From a virus: a DNA stretch of 32,302 bases. The notes beneath the pieces were generated by a model. The model saw only the letters and a program-made list of their open reading frames with translations, was not told where the DNA came from and did not search any database. Below are positions 8,889 through 18,089 of the stretch, piece after piece; within the stretch, counting starts at the first letter, position 1; each line of letters opens with the position of its first letter. Location: IMG/VR virus record IMGVR_UViG_3300044630_001933, positions 1 through 32,302 of that record; one strand, 5' to 3'. A program made the position numbers and the translations under genes.

Positions 8889-9005
8889 ATGGCAAAAGAA
8901 GAAAAGGTACAAGAACTCGGTGGAGGCTTTAAGCCCGTGAACTGCGAACCAGAAGTTAAGGAAGAAGTGAAGCCCGCCAAGGATGAGGCGAAAGAAGACG
9001 TATGA
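8889..9005 (+). CDS. Small charged protein between tail tube and chaperone genes (38 aa)
   Basis: A very short gene with a clear AGGAG ribosome site eight bases before its ATG and an ATGA overlap with the chaperone gene that follows. The product is highly charged: it opens MAKEEKVQELGGGFKP, has one cysteine, and ends in an acidic and lysine-rich tail (KPAKDEAKEDV). It probably has no fixed fold. I do not recognise a family. Good translation signals and coupling make it a likely real gene, perhaps acting in tail assembly. Confidence 0.65.
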   Translation: MAKEEKVQELGGGFKPVNCEPEVKEEVKPAKDEAKEDV

Positions 9006-9496
9006 TGAAACCCAAGTCACCCGATGACTTGGTATCTAAATATGCCAAGCCCATCGAGGCTGAAACGTTTGAGGTTTATCTGCCGGACGGTGAACCGATT
9101 GTGTGCAAGGTTCCCGACCGTTTGGGGTTCATCGAGGACTTCAAAGCGGAGATGGCAAAGTTCTGGAAGCTGGCAAACTCGGAAAGGGTTCCCGATGCGT
9201 GGAAAGAGTATTTACCATTGACATGGGAAGAGGCAGTTGGAGTGGTAGGTCTTTACTACAACTCGGTTGAGCCTACTAAGTTCAACCAGTACCAAGCCTT
9301 GCAGATGACTAAAGCTGGTGGAGGATACGTTCTCAACTCGCTCATCAATCAAATTGAGACGCACCACCAATCCATTGGCTATAACCAATTCGTCTCTAAG
9401 GTGGAAGAAGAAAAAAAAGACTTGAGTCCAATGACGTCCGAAGATGGCAACTCAGAATTGCCGCCAGAGTCTACGGAAAGCATTGTGACGAACTAA
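9002..9496 (+). CDS. Tail assembly chaperone, short (G-like) form
   Basis: A 164-residue, mostly helical and acidic protein located between tail tube and tape measure genes, the standard place for the lambda gpG-like chaperone that coats the tape measure protein. Motifs include DWK-type helical segments (DFKAEMAKFWKLANSERVPD, LPLTWEEAVGVVGLYYNSV). Near its end it carries a run of eight adenines (9411-9418) giving a slippery A AAA AAA site in frame (9412-9418). A Shine-Dalgarno-like AAGGTGG lies just upstream at 9398-9404, as in known -1 frameshift sites. Read without slipping, the protein ends at 9496. Confidence 0.78.
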   Translation: MMKPKSPDDLVSKYAKPIEAETFEVYLPDGEPIVCKVPDRLGFIEDFKAEMAKFWKLANSERVPDAWKEYLPLTWEEAVGVVGLYYNSVEPTKFNQYQALQMTKAGGGYVLNSLINQIETHHQSIGYNQFVSKVEEEKKDLSPMTSEDGNSELPPESTESIVTN

Positions 9497-9609
9497 GCAA
9501 AACAGAGAGCGAGCACTTGGCAGAATTGGTGGCGAGCCATATCTTAGATATGGAAGAAGCCGAGCCAGCAGTGGCAATGCTCATGCAAGCAATGGCTTTT
9601 ATAGGATGA
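9418..9609 (+). CDS. Frameshifted T-domain of the tail assembly chaperone (GT form)
   Basis: After a -1 slip at 9412-9418, the frame continues through the apparent gap up to TGA at 9607-9609, four bases before the tape measure start. It adds about 63 residues (starting RLESNDVRRW, then YGKHCDELSKTESEHLAELV, ending AMAFIG) with no start codon of its own that would explain it. The fused form would have about 202 residues. This is the G/GT arrangement known in lambda and many siphoviruses. Here it is inferred from the slippery run, the upstream Shine-Dalgarno-like element and the open frame that exactly fills the gap. Confidence 0.78.
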   Translation, partial: RLESNDVRRWQLRIAARVYGKHCDELSKTESEHLAELVASHILDMEEAEPAVAMLMQAMAFIG

Positions 9610-9613
9610 TGAT

Positions 9614-11125
9614 ATGGCAACAGTTGTAGAGGAAATAGTAAGTAAGTACATTCTCGATTCTTCGGGATACAAGAAGGGTGCTCAAGACGTTCAAAATGCC
9701 TCTCAGAAGCTATCTAAAGATAACTCCCAAACAACTTCATCATTCAGTTCAATGTTTAGCAAAGTAAACGTTGGAGCAGTGGCATTGAAAGCCGTTCTTG
9801 CGGCAGTTGCGGCGGGAGGTGCAATATTAGCAGCCGAAGTGAACTTTCTTGGTGGAGCCATGCAGAAGGCGGCGGCGTTTGAATCTCTCACTTCATCACT
9901 TGAGGCCGTTGAGGGTGGTGCAGATAAAGCTCGACGTTCAATTACCAGACTCAAGGAAATTGCCAAGGCTCCCGGGCTTGGGCTTCAAGAAGCGGCTACG
10001 GGCTACCTTCGATTGAGAAGGGCTGACATGGGACGAGAGGAAGCGTTCAGAACGGTTGCGGCGGCTGGTAAGGCTAATGCTCTTAGTGGTGGCACTAAAG
10101 AGAATCTTGATCGTGTACTTCTCGCCATTGCCCAGATTGCGTCAAAGGCAAATGTCAGCCAAGAAGAAATTCTCCAACTCACCGAAGCGGGAGTTAATGC
10201 TGGCAAGGCACTCAAGGACGCCTTCGGAACAGCTGACACCGAGCAACTCAAGAGAATGGGCATTACCTCAAAGGAGGCTCTTGCCGCCATCGTTGCCTCT
10301 TTTGAAGCGTTGCCAGATAAGGCTGGAGGTGCTCAAAATGCTTTTGATAACTTGAGTGATGCCGTTGACTTTGCCACCATTGCGATTGGTGGGGCATTTA
10401 ACGCCGCTCTCCTTGGACAGATAAACGAATTCGCCAACAACATTGGTGAATTGACAGACCGAGGCGTTTTCAAAGGTGCGGCTGAGATGGTTGCCAATTC
10501 GTTTGCAGATATGACTGGCAGACTTGGTGGAACTCGTGAAACAATTCTCAAAGTAACAGCTGGATTCGTCGTATTCAATGAGTATCTAATTGGATTGTTT
10601 AACTCTATTATTGGTATTGCAAATAGACTTAAGAATCTACTTCCTCCACCGTTAAGAGGCTTTGCAGATTATTCTCCAGCCGCTGGGTTTAGCTTTGGCG
10701 AGCGATTCGACCAGATTCTTTCTGAGCTTAGGCTATTAGACCAAGCTGGAAAGATTCAATTAGAGAAGCAAGCAAAGCAAGACAAGATAACTGAGGCTCA
10801 AGACAAGGCAAAAGAAGGTCAAGATTCACTGGGTGGATTGAAGGGCAAGAACCCCGTTCTTGATGAATTGACAAAAAACTCAAAACGAACAGCGGACAAT
10901 ACCGAGAAGATGGCAAACCTTCAAGACCGGGTTCTTGGTGGTGGTTCACTCGGTGGTCGTGGATTATCCCGCCAAGAGTTGAGCGACATCCAGACGGGCA
11001 GAGGTGCAAGTGGTACAAGGGAAATTAAGACTATTCTTGTTGAGCTTGGTGTAGCGATTGAGCGGGGCATGAGCAGAACAGCGGCGAGAGCGATTGGTAA
11101 CAACGTAAGCCGAAGGGAGGTTTAA
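9614..11125 (+). CDS. Tape measure protein
   Basis: Sets tail length and is later ejected, perhaps to help DNA cross the membrane. The 503-residue protein has the usual N-terminal coiled region (SSGYKKGAQDVQNASQKLSK), a hydrophobic segment (about 55-82), and the tape measure domain with SLEAVEGGADKARRSITRL, GLGLQEAATGYLRL, SQEEILQLTEAGVNAGKAL and MGITSKEALAAI. A helical, glutamine- and lysine-rich segment follows (380-440). At about 0.15 nm per residue, a known rule of thumb, the tail would be about 75 nm long. AGGA at 9602-9606 serves as ribosome site. The stop overlaps the next gene (TAATG). Confidence 0.88.
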   Translation: MATVVEEIVSKYILDSSGYKKGAQDVQNASQKLSKDNSQTTSSFSSMFSKVNVGAVALKAVLAAVAAGGAILAAEVNFLGGAMQKAAAFESLTSSLEAVEGGADKARRSITRLKEIAKAPGLGLQEAATGYLRLRRADMGREEAFRTVAAAGKANALSGGTKENLDRVLLAIAQIASKANVSQEEILQLTEAGVNAGKALKDAFGTADTEQLKRMGITSKEALAAIVASFEALPDKAGGAQNAFDNLSDAVDFATIAIGGAFNAALLGQINEFANNIGELTDRGVFKGAAEMVANSFADMTGRLGGTRETILKVTAGFVVFNEYLIGLFNSIIGIANRLKNLLPPPLRGFADYSPAAGFSFGERFDQILSELRLLDQAGKIQLEKQAKQDKITEAQDKAKEGQDSLGGLKGKNPVLDELTKNSKRTADNTEKMANLQDRVLGGGSLGGRGLSRQELSDIQTGRGASGTREIKTILVELGVAIERGMSRTAARAIGNNVSRREV

Positions 11126-13458
11126 TGCCTAGACCAGAGTTTGATGTCACCATTGATGGAGCACAAGCAAGGCAAGCGAGAGATCGTATCGGCTTCTCTG
11201 CGGGTGGGGACGACTTCAACACGGGTTCATTCTTCAGCGATACATACATTGACCCGCTCACCTCAACCTTGATGCTTCGACCTCGACCGCTCTACACGGC
11301 GTTCTACACGAGCAACACCGCACCCTATGACAAGTTAGGGTTGGCAGATTTTGGACTCGGTGCGACTTGGAAGGTGGCAGACCTCACGGGGGTCGGTGGC
11401 TCCAAGTTCTTGCAAGGGCCGACCTCAGCACTAGGAACGGCGGTAGTAACCTCAGCAACCCTTGCCAAGAACACGGGGTTCTACCTTGGCTTCTTTGCCT
11501 ACTCGGACGGCTCCGACTACATTCTCGCAGAGTTCGGGTATGCCAACAGCGGAAGTTTAACGAGTGAGACGGCTTTCAGATTGTATTCAAGCGGGCTTCT
11601 TGAGGTCTGGAGAGCGGGTGTGAAGATTGCAGAGGGCGAGGTGTCGGGTGCATCGAGCGGGAACAACGTTCAGAACAAGCTCATACACTTAATGATAATT
11701 CCGTGTAGACGGCGGGAGATTCTTGTCATCTCTTCAGAGGGTCAAGGGGTGCGGGCGGTGATGCCAGATATTCTCGAGAGCGATACGAACCCCACAATCA
11801 CCCCGGCTACCTCTTTCTGGGTGCGGATGTATAAGAACTTTGTGTTTCAAGCGGCTCCGCTCAAGTACGCTACCTCTGGCTACGCTTGCTCCCAACCTTA
11901 TAATCTCGCTCAAGCACCGCCAACGGGTGCGAGCCTTGAGACTTATACAAATCCCGCATGGGCTTCTGGGGTCGGTCGAGTGTACGGTGACCAAAGCTAC
12001 CGAACTGGTAACACCGATGCGGTGGTATCAAGCATCACCCAGACAGACGGAACAACGGCTTTCGTAGCGAACGGAACATTAAATACCTTGAGAATGAAGG
12101 CGGCTCTCACGGGTGACGGCTTATCTTCTCCCGTGGTGTACGGCATCAATGGCGGGTATGAAAGAACCACCGCCAACACCGATGCAACCGAGTCGGCAAC
12201 CCTTAATGACAAGTGGCAGAGAATAAGTTTTGAATGTCCAGAGACGGGCGGCGGGTCGGTTAGCTTTGATGTAGTCAACCCAGCGAATACTGCTATTGTC
12301 GGCGTGTACAGCCATGCCAACAAGCCAAGCCTTGTTCTCCTTGGCACAACTTACGTTCATGAGGGGATGACTGAGCCAGTCGAGTTCTCAAGAGGAAGCG
12401 TAGCAGCCAACGATAGAATTACAATTAAAAGCAACAGCCGTATAACTCAACTCCTCAAAGACTATATGTTCAGAGAGCGAATGATCTTCGACGGGTTGCC
12501 AATCTCCCACGCCTCGAATGATTGCGTGATTCGGAGGCTGGTGGACTTGGTGGGCGGTGGCACTCTTGATCTTGAAACAGCCACGGTAACGGCCGGAGAG
12601 ATTGCACCCGCTAAGTGCGGCGAGTTCTCAGAGATTGCGGACATCGGTGAGAACGCTTGGTCTTATCTTTCACGGGTGATGCAAGACTACTTAGGCGGTT
12701 GGTGGTACGGCGAATACCCGGGAGCCTCGGGTGTAGCGTTCACGACCAAAAGCCCAACCACTATAAACGCCGCCGCCTCTAAATACACCTATTACCAGAC
12801 CATTGCGGACGCTATCTCTATTGGAGGCAAGAGTACTGATGACGCTTGGAGATATGTCTACCGTCAACTTCGGTGGCATTATATCAACCCAGAAGCCAAT
12901 GAGATTGTGGTTACTGGCTTTGACCCTAGAATTCAGCAACCAGTACAAGCGGTGAAGCGAGCCTCTACTTCTATTGACCCAACCGTTAAACCTTCCTTAC
13001 GCCCTACTAACTGGGTCGGTGGCACTACTCGATTGGGGCTAATCAACAAGGGCATTGCAAGTCAGACCATTGCCAATGACGCCGCCTCTCTTTTGTATGA
13101 TAGATGCTCACCCTCTCGAACGGTGACAGAGATTACCGTAGAGCTTCCGGTTCGTTCGGATGCAACGGGCTTCCCTATTTGGGTGAGTGACAAAATAACC
13201 TTGTACGGGGATCAAGATTACATCGTGACTTCTATCAATGGCGAGGTGGTTAAAGACCCCGATGGAGCGGGCGATCAATGGATGTGGCGACCCGTCACTC
13301 TCATTCTTTCAAACATCGTAGGCTACTCCAACAGTTCGGACTTTGATGACATCGTTCAATTCCAAACCATGAACGGTTATCGCTCAGCTATCGCAAGACG
13401 TGGCTTTATTGATGGAAGCATGACACGAGTGCCGATTGTCACAAGGGATATTCTCTAA
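11125..13458 (+). CDS. Large tail protein, possible tail-tip hub
   Basis: A 777-residue tail protein directly after the tape measure. The first 450 residues are beta-rich with lectin-like features (GFYLGFFAYSDGSDYILAEF, KWQRISFEC). The C-terminal 300 residues include ITQLLKDYMFRERMIFDG, YLSRVMQDYLGGWWYGEYPG and SDKITLYGDQDYIVTSING, resembling hub or baseplate proteins that hold a late-control-type domain. The placement fits a distal tail or hub protein. It is coupled on both sides by TAATG overlaps. No hydrolase motif was identified. The exact role is uncertain. Confidence 0.6.
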   Translation: MPRPEFDVTIDGAQARQARDRIGFSAGGDDFNTGSFFSDTYIDPLTSTLMLRPRPLYTAFYTSNTAPYDKLGLADFGLGATWKVADLTGVGGSKFLQGPTSALGTAVVTSATLAKNTGFYLGFFAYSDGSDYILAEFGYANSGSLTSETAFRLYSSGLLEVWRAGVKIAEGEVSGASSGNNVQNKLIHLMIIPCRRREILVISSEGQGVRAVMPDILESDTNPTITPATSFWVRMYKNFVFQAAPLKYATSGYACSQPYNLAQAPPTGASLETYTNPAWASGVGRVYGDQSYRTGNTDAVVSSITQTDGTTAFVANGTLNTLRMKAALTGDGLSSPVVYGINGGYERTTANTDATESATLNDKWQRISFECPETGGGSVSFDVVNPANTAIVGVYSHANKPSLVLLGTTYVHEGMTEPVEFSRGSVAANDRITIKSNSRITQLLKDYMFRERMIFDGLPISHASNDCVIRRLVDLVGGGTLDLETATVTAGEIAPAKCGEFSEIADIGENAWSYLSRVMQDYLGGWWYGEYPGASGVAFTTKSPTTINAAASKYTYYQTIADAISIGGKSTDDAWRYVYRQLRWHYINPEANEIVVTGFDPRIQQPVQAVKRASTSIDPTVKPSLRPTNWVGGTTRLGLINKGIASQTIANDAASLLYDRCSPSRTVTEITVELPVRSDATGFPIWVSDKITLYGDQDYIVTSINGEVVKDPDGAGDQWMWRPVTLILSNIVGYSNSSDFDDIVQFQTMNGYRSAIARRGFIDGSMTRVPIVTRDIL

Positions 13459-16400
13459 TGCTCAGAGGGCGAATCATTACCCTCAACAAGTGGGAAGCGT
13501 TCTTCGATGCTAACGCCACCTTTACGACTATTGGAACGGGTGACCTAAAGAATTGGGGAGCACAGATATACAACTATTACAGCGACTCCTACATCTCAAC
13601 CGCCGTAGGCTTCCAGATGACCATGAGCGGGGTGGAGGCAACCCCAGCACTTAACGCTACCCTTGACATTCCAGCCCTTGGCATCTCGGAGAATCAAGCC
13701 TATGCTTACGCCAACGGTGGAGATTGTCGGCTACTCTTCGAGAATATCACCATCTACACAGACACCACCGGAACTTGGAAGATGACCATTGGCTCGGTGA
13801 CGTGGACGGTAAACGGAACGGTTGAATTCTTTGATAATACACTTCCGACCATTACTACGGGCATTGCGATTGCTCAACCTACCTTGCCCATCTTCGGGAC
13901 ACCGCCGGGAATGACTGGCTCCATTCAAAACAGCGTTATCCCGCCAACCATCGGGTGCAACACCTCTAGCTTTGGGACGGGTTGGACAGCTGACGGCTAC
14001 ATTATCGTCGAGGGCGGTTACCGCTTCGATGAGACCGGAACATGGGAGAACTTGCCCGTTGCTTGGAACCATGCAGACCAGAACCCCGATGCCTACGTTC
14101 AAGGAACTACCACCGATGCGATAGAGCTTAGAAGTGCCTTCTCGACCTCGGCTACTGGCTATGACTCAGAGGTGATAACTTGGCAGTCTGATGCGTTCAT
14201 GATCGTGCCATCAATGACCAAGAAGGTCACAAGGATTCAGAGCGATTATGAGGAGTTGATTTATCGGTTTGGCTTCCAAGGAGTAAGACGTTGGGATTTC
14301 TCTTTCACGGGTGAGGAGCTTGATTGTACATCCGAGCCAATAGACCCCGGCACTACCTCAAGCGTATACACAAACACTTACCCAAGCAAGAACCAACTTA
14401 TCGCCAACGTGAGGGACGCAACCCACGCTCTAGAGGATGTATTCGGCGTTACTACTTACAGCCCAGCGGGAGTCAGCTATCAACGCTCATGGGCGGGGCA
14501 ATTCTCTTATGGCTCTGATGGAGCAAACTCCCGCTTTGGAGTTGACCAGTACGATACGGGCAACCTACCACCGTATCATTCGTTCGGAGGTGCTCAAGGG
14601 TGGAGAAGCAACTTCATGGCGTGGACTTCTCCGGGTTGGCTAATGTGTCCTTGGTTCCCGCCTAACACCGCTTCTTCTTCTATTCGGTGGGACTTACTTG
14701 GAGCCGATTCCGACATTGACTATTGGTTTAAGATTCGCCAGCAGTACGGTTACCACCCATCCTTGCCAAGCGGTGAGAACACTTTGCACCGAATAAACAT
14801 CGAGAGCGACTTAATCAATCAGAACGCCTTGAACGGGGTGACGCTCGCCGCCTTCGACCTTCCTTGTTGGTGGGGTTTGTCGAGAACCAATATCTTGAAT
14901 CAGAGCGATTGGTTGACATCGGTTACCACGAACGCAAGTACCTCTTCTCGCTGGTCTTTCTGGGACGGAACCTCAGCGGGTGTCGGCTCGGTGACGGCAA
15001 CGGATGTCACCTTAACAACGGGTGATGCTATTGAGTTCGCAATGGCTTCATACACGGTTTACCCTTTCATGTACCCGACCGTCTGCGATCGTATCGCTAT
15101 CAACTGGACAGATACAAACATTGCGACCGTGAATTGCTATGCGGTGGGATATGATAACGAGAAGGTGCTTATTGGCTCAACGGTGGCAACTCATCGAATC
15201 CCAGCGGGAAGGGCTTCTAAGTGGGCAACAAGTGGCGGTCAAGACTTCGGGGCGGGATACCTTACCGATGAGTACCAGAGGGTAAAGAATCCAAGCAGTA
15301 AGGACATCTCAGCGACCGTGGCGAGTGATATAAACCTCATCACCAACTATGCCCTTCTACCGGGCTTTGCTTGCTCGAAGATTCGCTTTGAGATAACAAG
15401 GGTGAACCCAGCAAACCCCGTCAGCATTAAGCACCCGACCTTCTACCTCGCACCGATTGAGGATGCGAAGGTTTTCTACGAGACGGGGAGAATATCAACG
15501 CTTCTCTTCGCTGATGGGAACGCTATAAGGTTTGGAACTCTGAGCTTCTTCAACTACACCACCAAGGCGGCCATCTCTACACCTCTCCCCGCTGACATTA
15601 AGTACGCTCCAACCATTGGTGATTGTTGGGCGTTCGAGAACTGCTTCTTTAGAGCAAGAGACGCTCTCACCGACCTCTCAACAAGGCTCGCTGCCGAGTT
15701 TGTCTTAAACGAGGAGTACACGATTGTTAAGCACCTTTGGACAAATCCAGATGATGAGATTACGAGTATAAGCGGGGTTTGGTATGGCGACAATTCCCCG
15801 GCCTTTTGGTACGGCAATACTTACCGTTCAATCCCACCAATGAACCTCTTCCCAGAAAAGGAAAGAACCAAGGCCGCCGACTGGCAACCAACGGGTACTC
15901 GAATGAGCCAGATGGTCAGCTACGCAACGGGCAAGCACCCGTTCATTGTTCCCTCGACGACCACCGCTCCAGAACTTAAGCTTGGAACGGGAGCCAACTT
16001 ATTAACGCCCGTAACCTCGGTAAATGGTTGGAAGGTATCAAGCTGGTCACCCACGCCGAATAACAATGAAGGCTATGACTACTCGCTTTGGTGGTCTGGC
16101 GTTGAGTGGATTAAGGTACGACCGTGGCGAGGGTTCTTTAATGTCCTCGACTTCCTTTCTCACGGTTGCAGACTCTCGGCAGATATAGACTTTGCAAGCA
16201 ATGTCCATGTACGAGCGTTCGCTGACAACTCCGGGAACGTCCTCATATACAAGGCCGATAACTCACTCAGCTTTGCTCTGGTGAACACGCTGGCATTAAA
16301 TGCCACTTCGGCCTCTATTCGCATTGATCGTCAATCCAACGACCAGAAACTTTACCTTGTGGTTGAGGATGAACCAGATATTAAGCTCTATGTCGGCGAC

Positions 16401-16709
16401 TCAGCCGAAGGAACCTTTACACTTATGAGAACTATTGCAACGGGCAAGAAACCCATCATCGTTATTGGGCGGGATGGGAACCGCTATATCTATTGGCTCG
16501 ACGGTACTTCAATCAAAGGTGAGAAGACAGACCGGGCAGATACTATTCTCGCCACGGGCTTCACGGTGGTTGCGTCCGGCGTAGATGATGAGTGCATGGC
16601 GGTGGATGAGGACGTATATGATGGCGGGAAGCGGCGGTTAGTGCTCTTTGATGTTGAGGGTGGGAGCGTAGTGCAACGAACCTCAGAAGACGGCGAGACC
16701 TTCGTATAA
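13458..16709 (+). CDS. Large tail-tip protein, possible host-contact protein
   Basis: The longest gene (1083 residues), beta-rich and unusually rich in tryptophan, tyrosine and glycine in its middle (FMAWTSPGWLMCPWFPPN, DIDYWFKIRQQYGYHP). The C-terminal 200 residues contain short repeated hairpin-like units (RAFADNSGNVLIYKADN, KLYLVVEDEPDIKLYVGDS, VIGRDGNRYIYWLDG, VVQRTSEDGETF) that resemble beta-propeller or sialidase-like blades. It is probably a structural tail protein exposed at the tip. I do not recognise a defined family. It is coupled to the previous gene by TAATG; its stop lies within a TATAAT sequence (16705-16710). Confidence 0.6.
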   Translation: MLRGRIITLNKWEAFFDANATFTTIGTGDLKNWGAQIYNYYSDSYISTAVGFQMTMSGVEATPALNATLDIPALGISENQAYAYANGGDCRLLFENITIYTDTTGTWKMTIGSVTWTVNGTVEFFDNTLPTITTGIAIAQPTLPIFGTPPGMTGSIQNSVIPPTIGCNTSSFGTGWTADGYIIVEGGYRFDETGTWENLPVAWNHADQNPDAYVQGTTTDAIELRSAFSTSATGYDSEVITWQSDAFMIVPSMTKKVTRIQSDYEELIYRFGFQGVRRWDFSFTGEELDCTSEPIDPGTTSSVYTNTYPSKNQLIANVRDATHALEDVFGVTTYSPAGVSYQRSWAGQFSYGSDGANSRFGVDQYDTGNLPPYHSFGGAQGWRSNFMAWTSPGWLMCPWFPPNTASSSIRWDLLGADSDIDYWFKIRQQYGYHPSLPSGENTLHRINIESDLINQNALNGVTLAAFDLPCWWGLSRTNILNQSDWLTSVTTNASTSSRWSFWDGTSAGVGSVTATDVTLTTGDAIEFAMASYTVYPFMYPTVCDRIAINWTDTNIATVNCYAVGYDNEKVLIGSTVATHRIPAGRASKWATSGGQDFGAGYLTDEYQRVKNPSSKDISATVASDINLITNYALLPGFACSKIRFEITRVNPANPVSIKHPTFYLAPIEDAKVFYETGRISTLLFADGNAIRFGTLSFFNYTTKAAISTPLPADIKYAPTIGDCWAFENCFFRARDALTDLSTRLAAEFVLNEEYTIVKHLWTNPDDEITSISGVWYGDNSPAFWYGNTYRSIPPMNLFPEKERTKAADWQPTGTRMSQMVSYATGKHPFIVPSTTTAPELKLGTGANLLTPVTSVNGWKVSSWSPTPNNNEGYDYSLWWSGVEWIKVRPWRGFFNVLDFLSHGCRLSADIDFASNVHVRAFADNSGNVLIYKADNSLSFALVNTLALNATSASIRIDRQSNDQKLYLVVEDEPDIKLYVGDSAEGTFTLMRTIATGKKPIIVIGRDGNRYIYWLDGTSIKGEKTDRADTILATGFTVVASGVDDECMAVDEDVYDGGKRRLVLFDVEGGSVVQRTSEDGETFV

Positions 16710-16732
16710 TCAATCAATTCAACTCTTTAGAA

Positions 16733-16746
16733 CGTCTTAATGGTAA
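16733..16746 (+). promoter_or_regulatory. CGTCTTAA leader motif, copy 1
   Basis: CGTCTTAA followed by TGGTAA just upstream of the ATG at 16751, preceded by TTTAGAA. Similar motifs occur before the genes at 17244, 30789 and 31189. This could be a promoter-proximal or translation-leader element; its function is inferred only from recurrence. Confidence 0.4.
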
Positions 16747-16750
16747 AGAT

Positions 16751-17209
16751 ATGGCAAGTGTAAATAAAATAATTGATGGTGGCTTTAGTAACATCATTCA
16801 GACAAGAGCACCTTTCGAGAGTATTGAGGGAGCGTGGAACCCCGTGATGACCTCGCCCGGTGGCACTCTTGACTTTGATAGTTCGACCTCGACTGGCTAT
16901 TACCAAAAGGTGGGCAACCTTGTGCATATCTCATTTGCCTTCAGCGGGGTTAACTTTAATTCTAACGGCGAGAGCGGCAACTTGCAAGTGGGTGGGCTTC
17001 CCTTCCCTATTGGCTCGGTTAGTGGTGGTCCTCCATCTCTTGGCGTGGCTTATTCAACTACCGATTCTATCGACTCTTGTGCAGCGTGGGCAAACGGCTC
17101 GGTTCTCAACCTCATTCACAACGTCACCTTTGTCAATGTCTCAGTCATTAACAATGGCTCAAACTTCACCGTGTACGGCTCATGCTCGTACTGGGTGGCA
17201 ACAATATAA
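16751..17209 (+). CDS. Small fibre-like protein with receptor-binding-type domain (1)
   Basis: A 152-residue beta-rich protein holding the short domain common at the ends of phage tail fibres: EGAWNPVMTSPGGTLDF, then GYYQKVGNLVHISFAFSG, and LQVGGLPFPIG. The same pattern is present in the gene at 17567, so the phage has two divergent copies of this module. Such domains often bind host surface sugars or cap fibres; the role here is inferred. The gene stands apart from its neighbours by short gaps, each with a CGTCTT motif, and its ribosome site is weak (GGTAAAG). The N-terminus (ASVNKIIDGGFSNII) may attach to the virion. Confidence 0.66.
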   Translation: MASVNKIIDGGFSNIIQTRAPFESIEGAWNPVMTSPGGTLDFDSSTSTGYYQKVGNLVHISFAFSGVNFNSNGESGNLQVGGLPFPIGSVSGGPPSLGVAYSTTDSIDSCAAWANGSVLNLIHNVTFVNVSVINNGSNFTVYGSCSYWVATI

Positions 17210-17218
17210 GTTCTCTCA

Positions 17219-17235
17219 CGTCTTTTAAGTAAAGG
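17219..17235 (+). promoter_or_regulatory. CGTCTT leader motif, copy 2
   Basis: CGTCTTTTAAGTAAAGG precedes ATG 17244. The AAAGG portion serves as ribosome binding site. The CGTCTT portion matches copies upstream of 16751, 30789 and 31189, although two extra T bases separate it from AA here. Confidence 0.38.
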
Positions 17236-17243
17236 TCTCAAAC

Positions 17244-17567
17244 ATGGCATATAACAACGTAGCAAAGCGAAACTCCGTCACCGTCGATTCGACAACTCCT
17301 ATCAAGATTTTTGATACCAATACCGCTACCCGAATTGGCTGGCGAGTGGTCTTGCCAACTACGATTACGGCGGGAGTGGGTGTTCGCTTCCAAGTACAAA
17401 CCGCTGGCTCAACTGCCCCAACAAAAGCTGATATGCTTCTTGGTTGTTCGGCTCGAGGCGAGGCGGGTGCGTTGGTGGTAGATGGAGCGGCTTCTTCTCT
17501 TGACATCTGGGCCGTTCTTGAGAGCGGTGCATCTATCACGCTCAAGGGCGAGGAAATCTTAAGTTAA
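17244..17567 (+). CDS. Small beta-rich virion-associated protein (107 aa)
   Basis: A 107-residue protein with an alternating strand pattern (VTVDSTTPIKIFDTNT, RIGWRVVLPTTI, GVRFQVQTAG, LDIWAVLESGASITLKGEE) resembling the small jelly-roll-like proteins found near phage fibres and decoration genes. No catalytic motif. It lies between the two fibre-domain genes and overlaps the second by TAATG, which suggests a shared role on the tail fibre or as an adaptor. AAAGG eight bases before the ATG is a reasonable ribosome site. Function not recognised. Confidence 0.58.
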   Translation: MAYNNVAKRNSVTVDSTTPIKIFDTNTATRIGWRVVLPTTITAGVGVRFQVQTAGSTAPTKADMLLGCSARGEAGALVVDGAASSLDIWAVLESGASITLKGEEILS

Positions 17568-18088
17568 TGTTTCAACCCGATTTAACGCAAGTTGAGTATA
17601 CGTGGCAACCAGCGGGAGTCACTAAGGCTAACACATTCTCCTCGCTTCAGACGTTCTCGGCGGGGGTACAGTTTGGCGGCGGTACTACCGTTCTCAACTA
17701 TTATGAGGAGGGGCCGTGGACACCAGCGTTTACGGGTTCTGGAGTGACGGTCACGTACACTTCAAGAACTGGAAGCTATCAAAGAATTGGAAACTATGTG
17801 TTTCTCAATGCGACACTTGTTATTGCGACCTCGACTACAACGGGTGCAAAGGTCACAGTTACGGGTCTGCCCTTTACGCCAGCGGCGGGAGAAGTCTTTA
17901 GCGGGAGCGGGTTTTTAGGCGGAACTGGTAACACAAGAGGGACGTTAACAACGGGCTATAACAATGCTTTTCGAGTTTCGCTTATTGCGAACACTACTTC
18001 GGATGGTGAGTTCACAGATACTATCTTGAACACCATTGCCTCGAACACTTACACAATCAGCATCAATCTGAGCTATAAGGTGGCATAA
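17567..18088 (+). CDS. Small fibre-like protein with receptor-binding-type domain (2)
   Basis: A 173-residue protein that starts with an unusual mixed segment (FQPDLTQVEYTWQPAG, then TFSSLQTFSAGVQFGGG, the latter like a fibre shaft or phage-attachment repeat). It continues with the same terminal domain as 16751-17209: EEGPWTPAFTGSGVTVTY, GSYQRIGNYVFLNATLV and VTVTGLPFTPAAG. The two copies differ widely, consistent with different binding targets. It is coupled to the small beta protein by TAATG. Binding function is known for this kind of domain and inferred here. Confidence 0.68.
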   Translation: MFQPDLTQVEYTWQPAGVTKANTFSSLQTFSAGVQFGGGTTVLNYYEEGPWTPAFTGSGVTVTYTSRTGSYQRIGNYVFLNATLVIATSTTTGAKVTVTGLPFTPAAGEVFSGSGFLGGTGNTRGTLTTGYNNAFRVSLIANTTSDGEFTDTILNTIASNTYTISINLSYKVA

Positions 18089-18089
18089 C

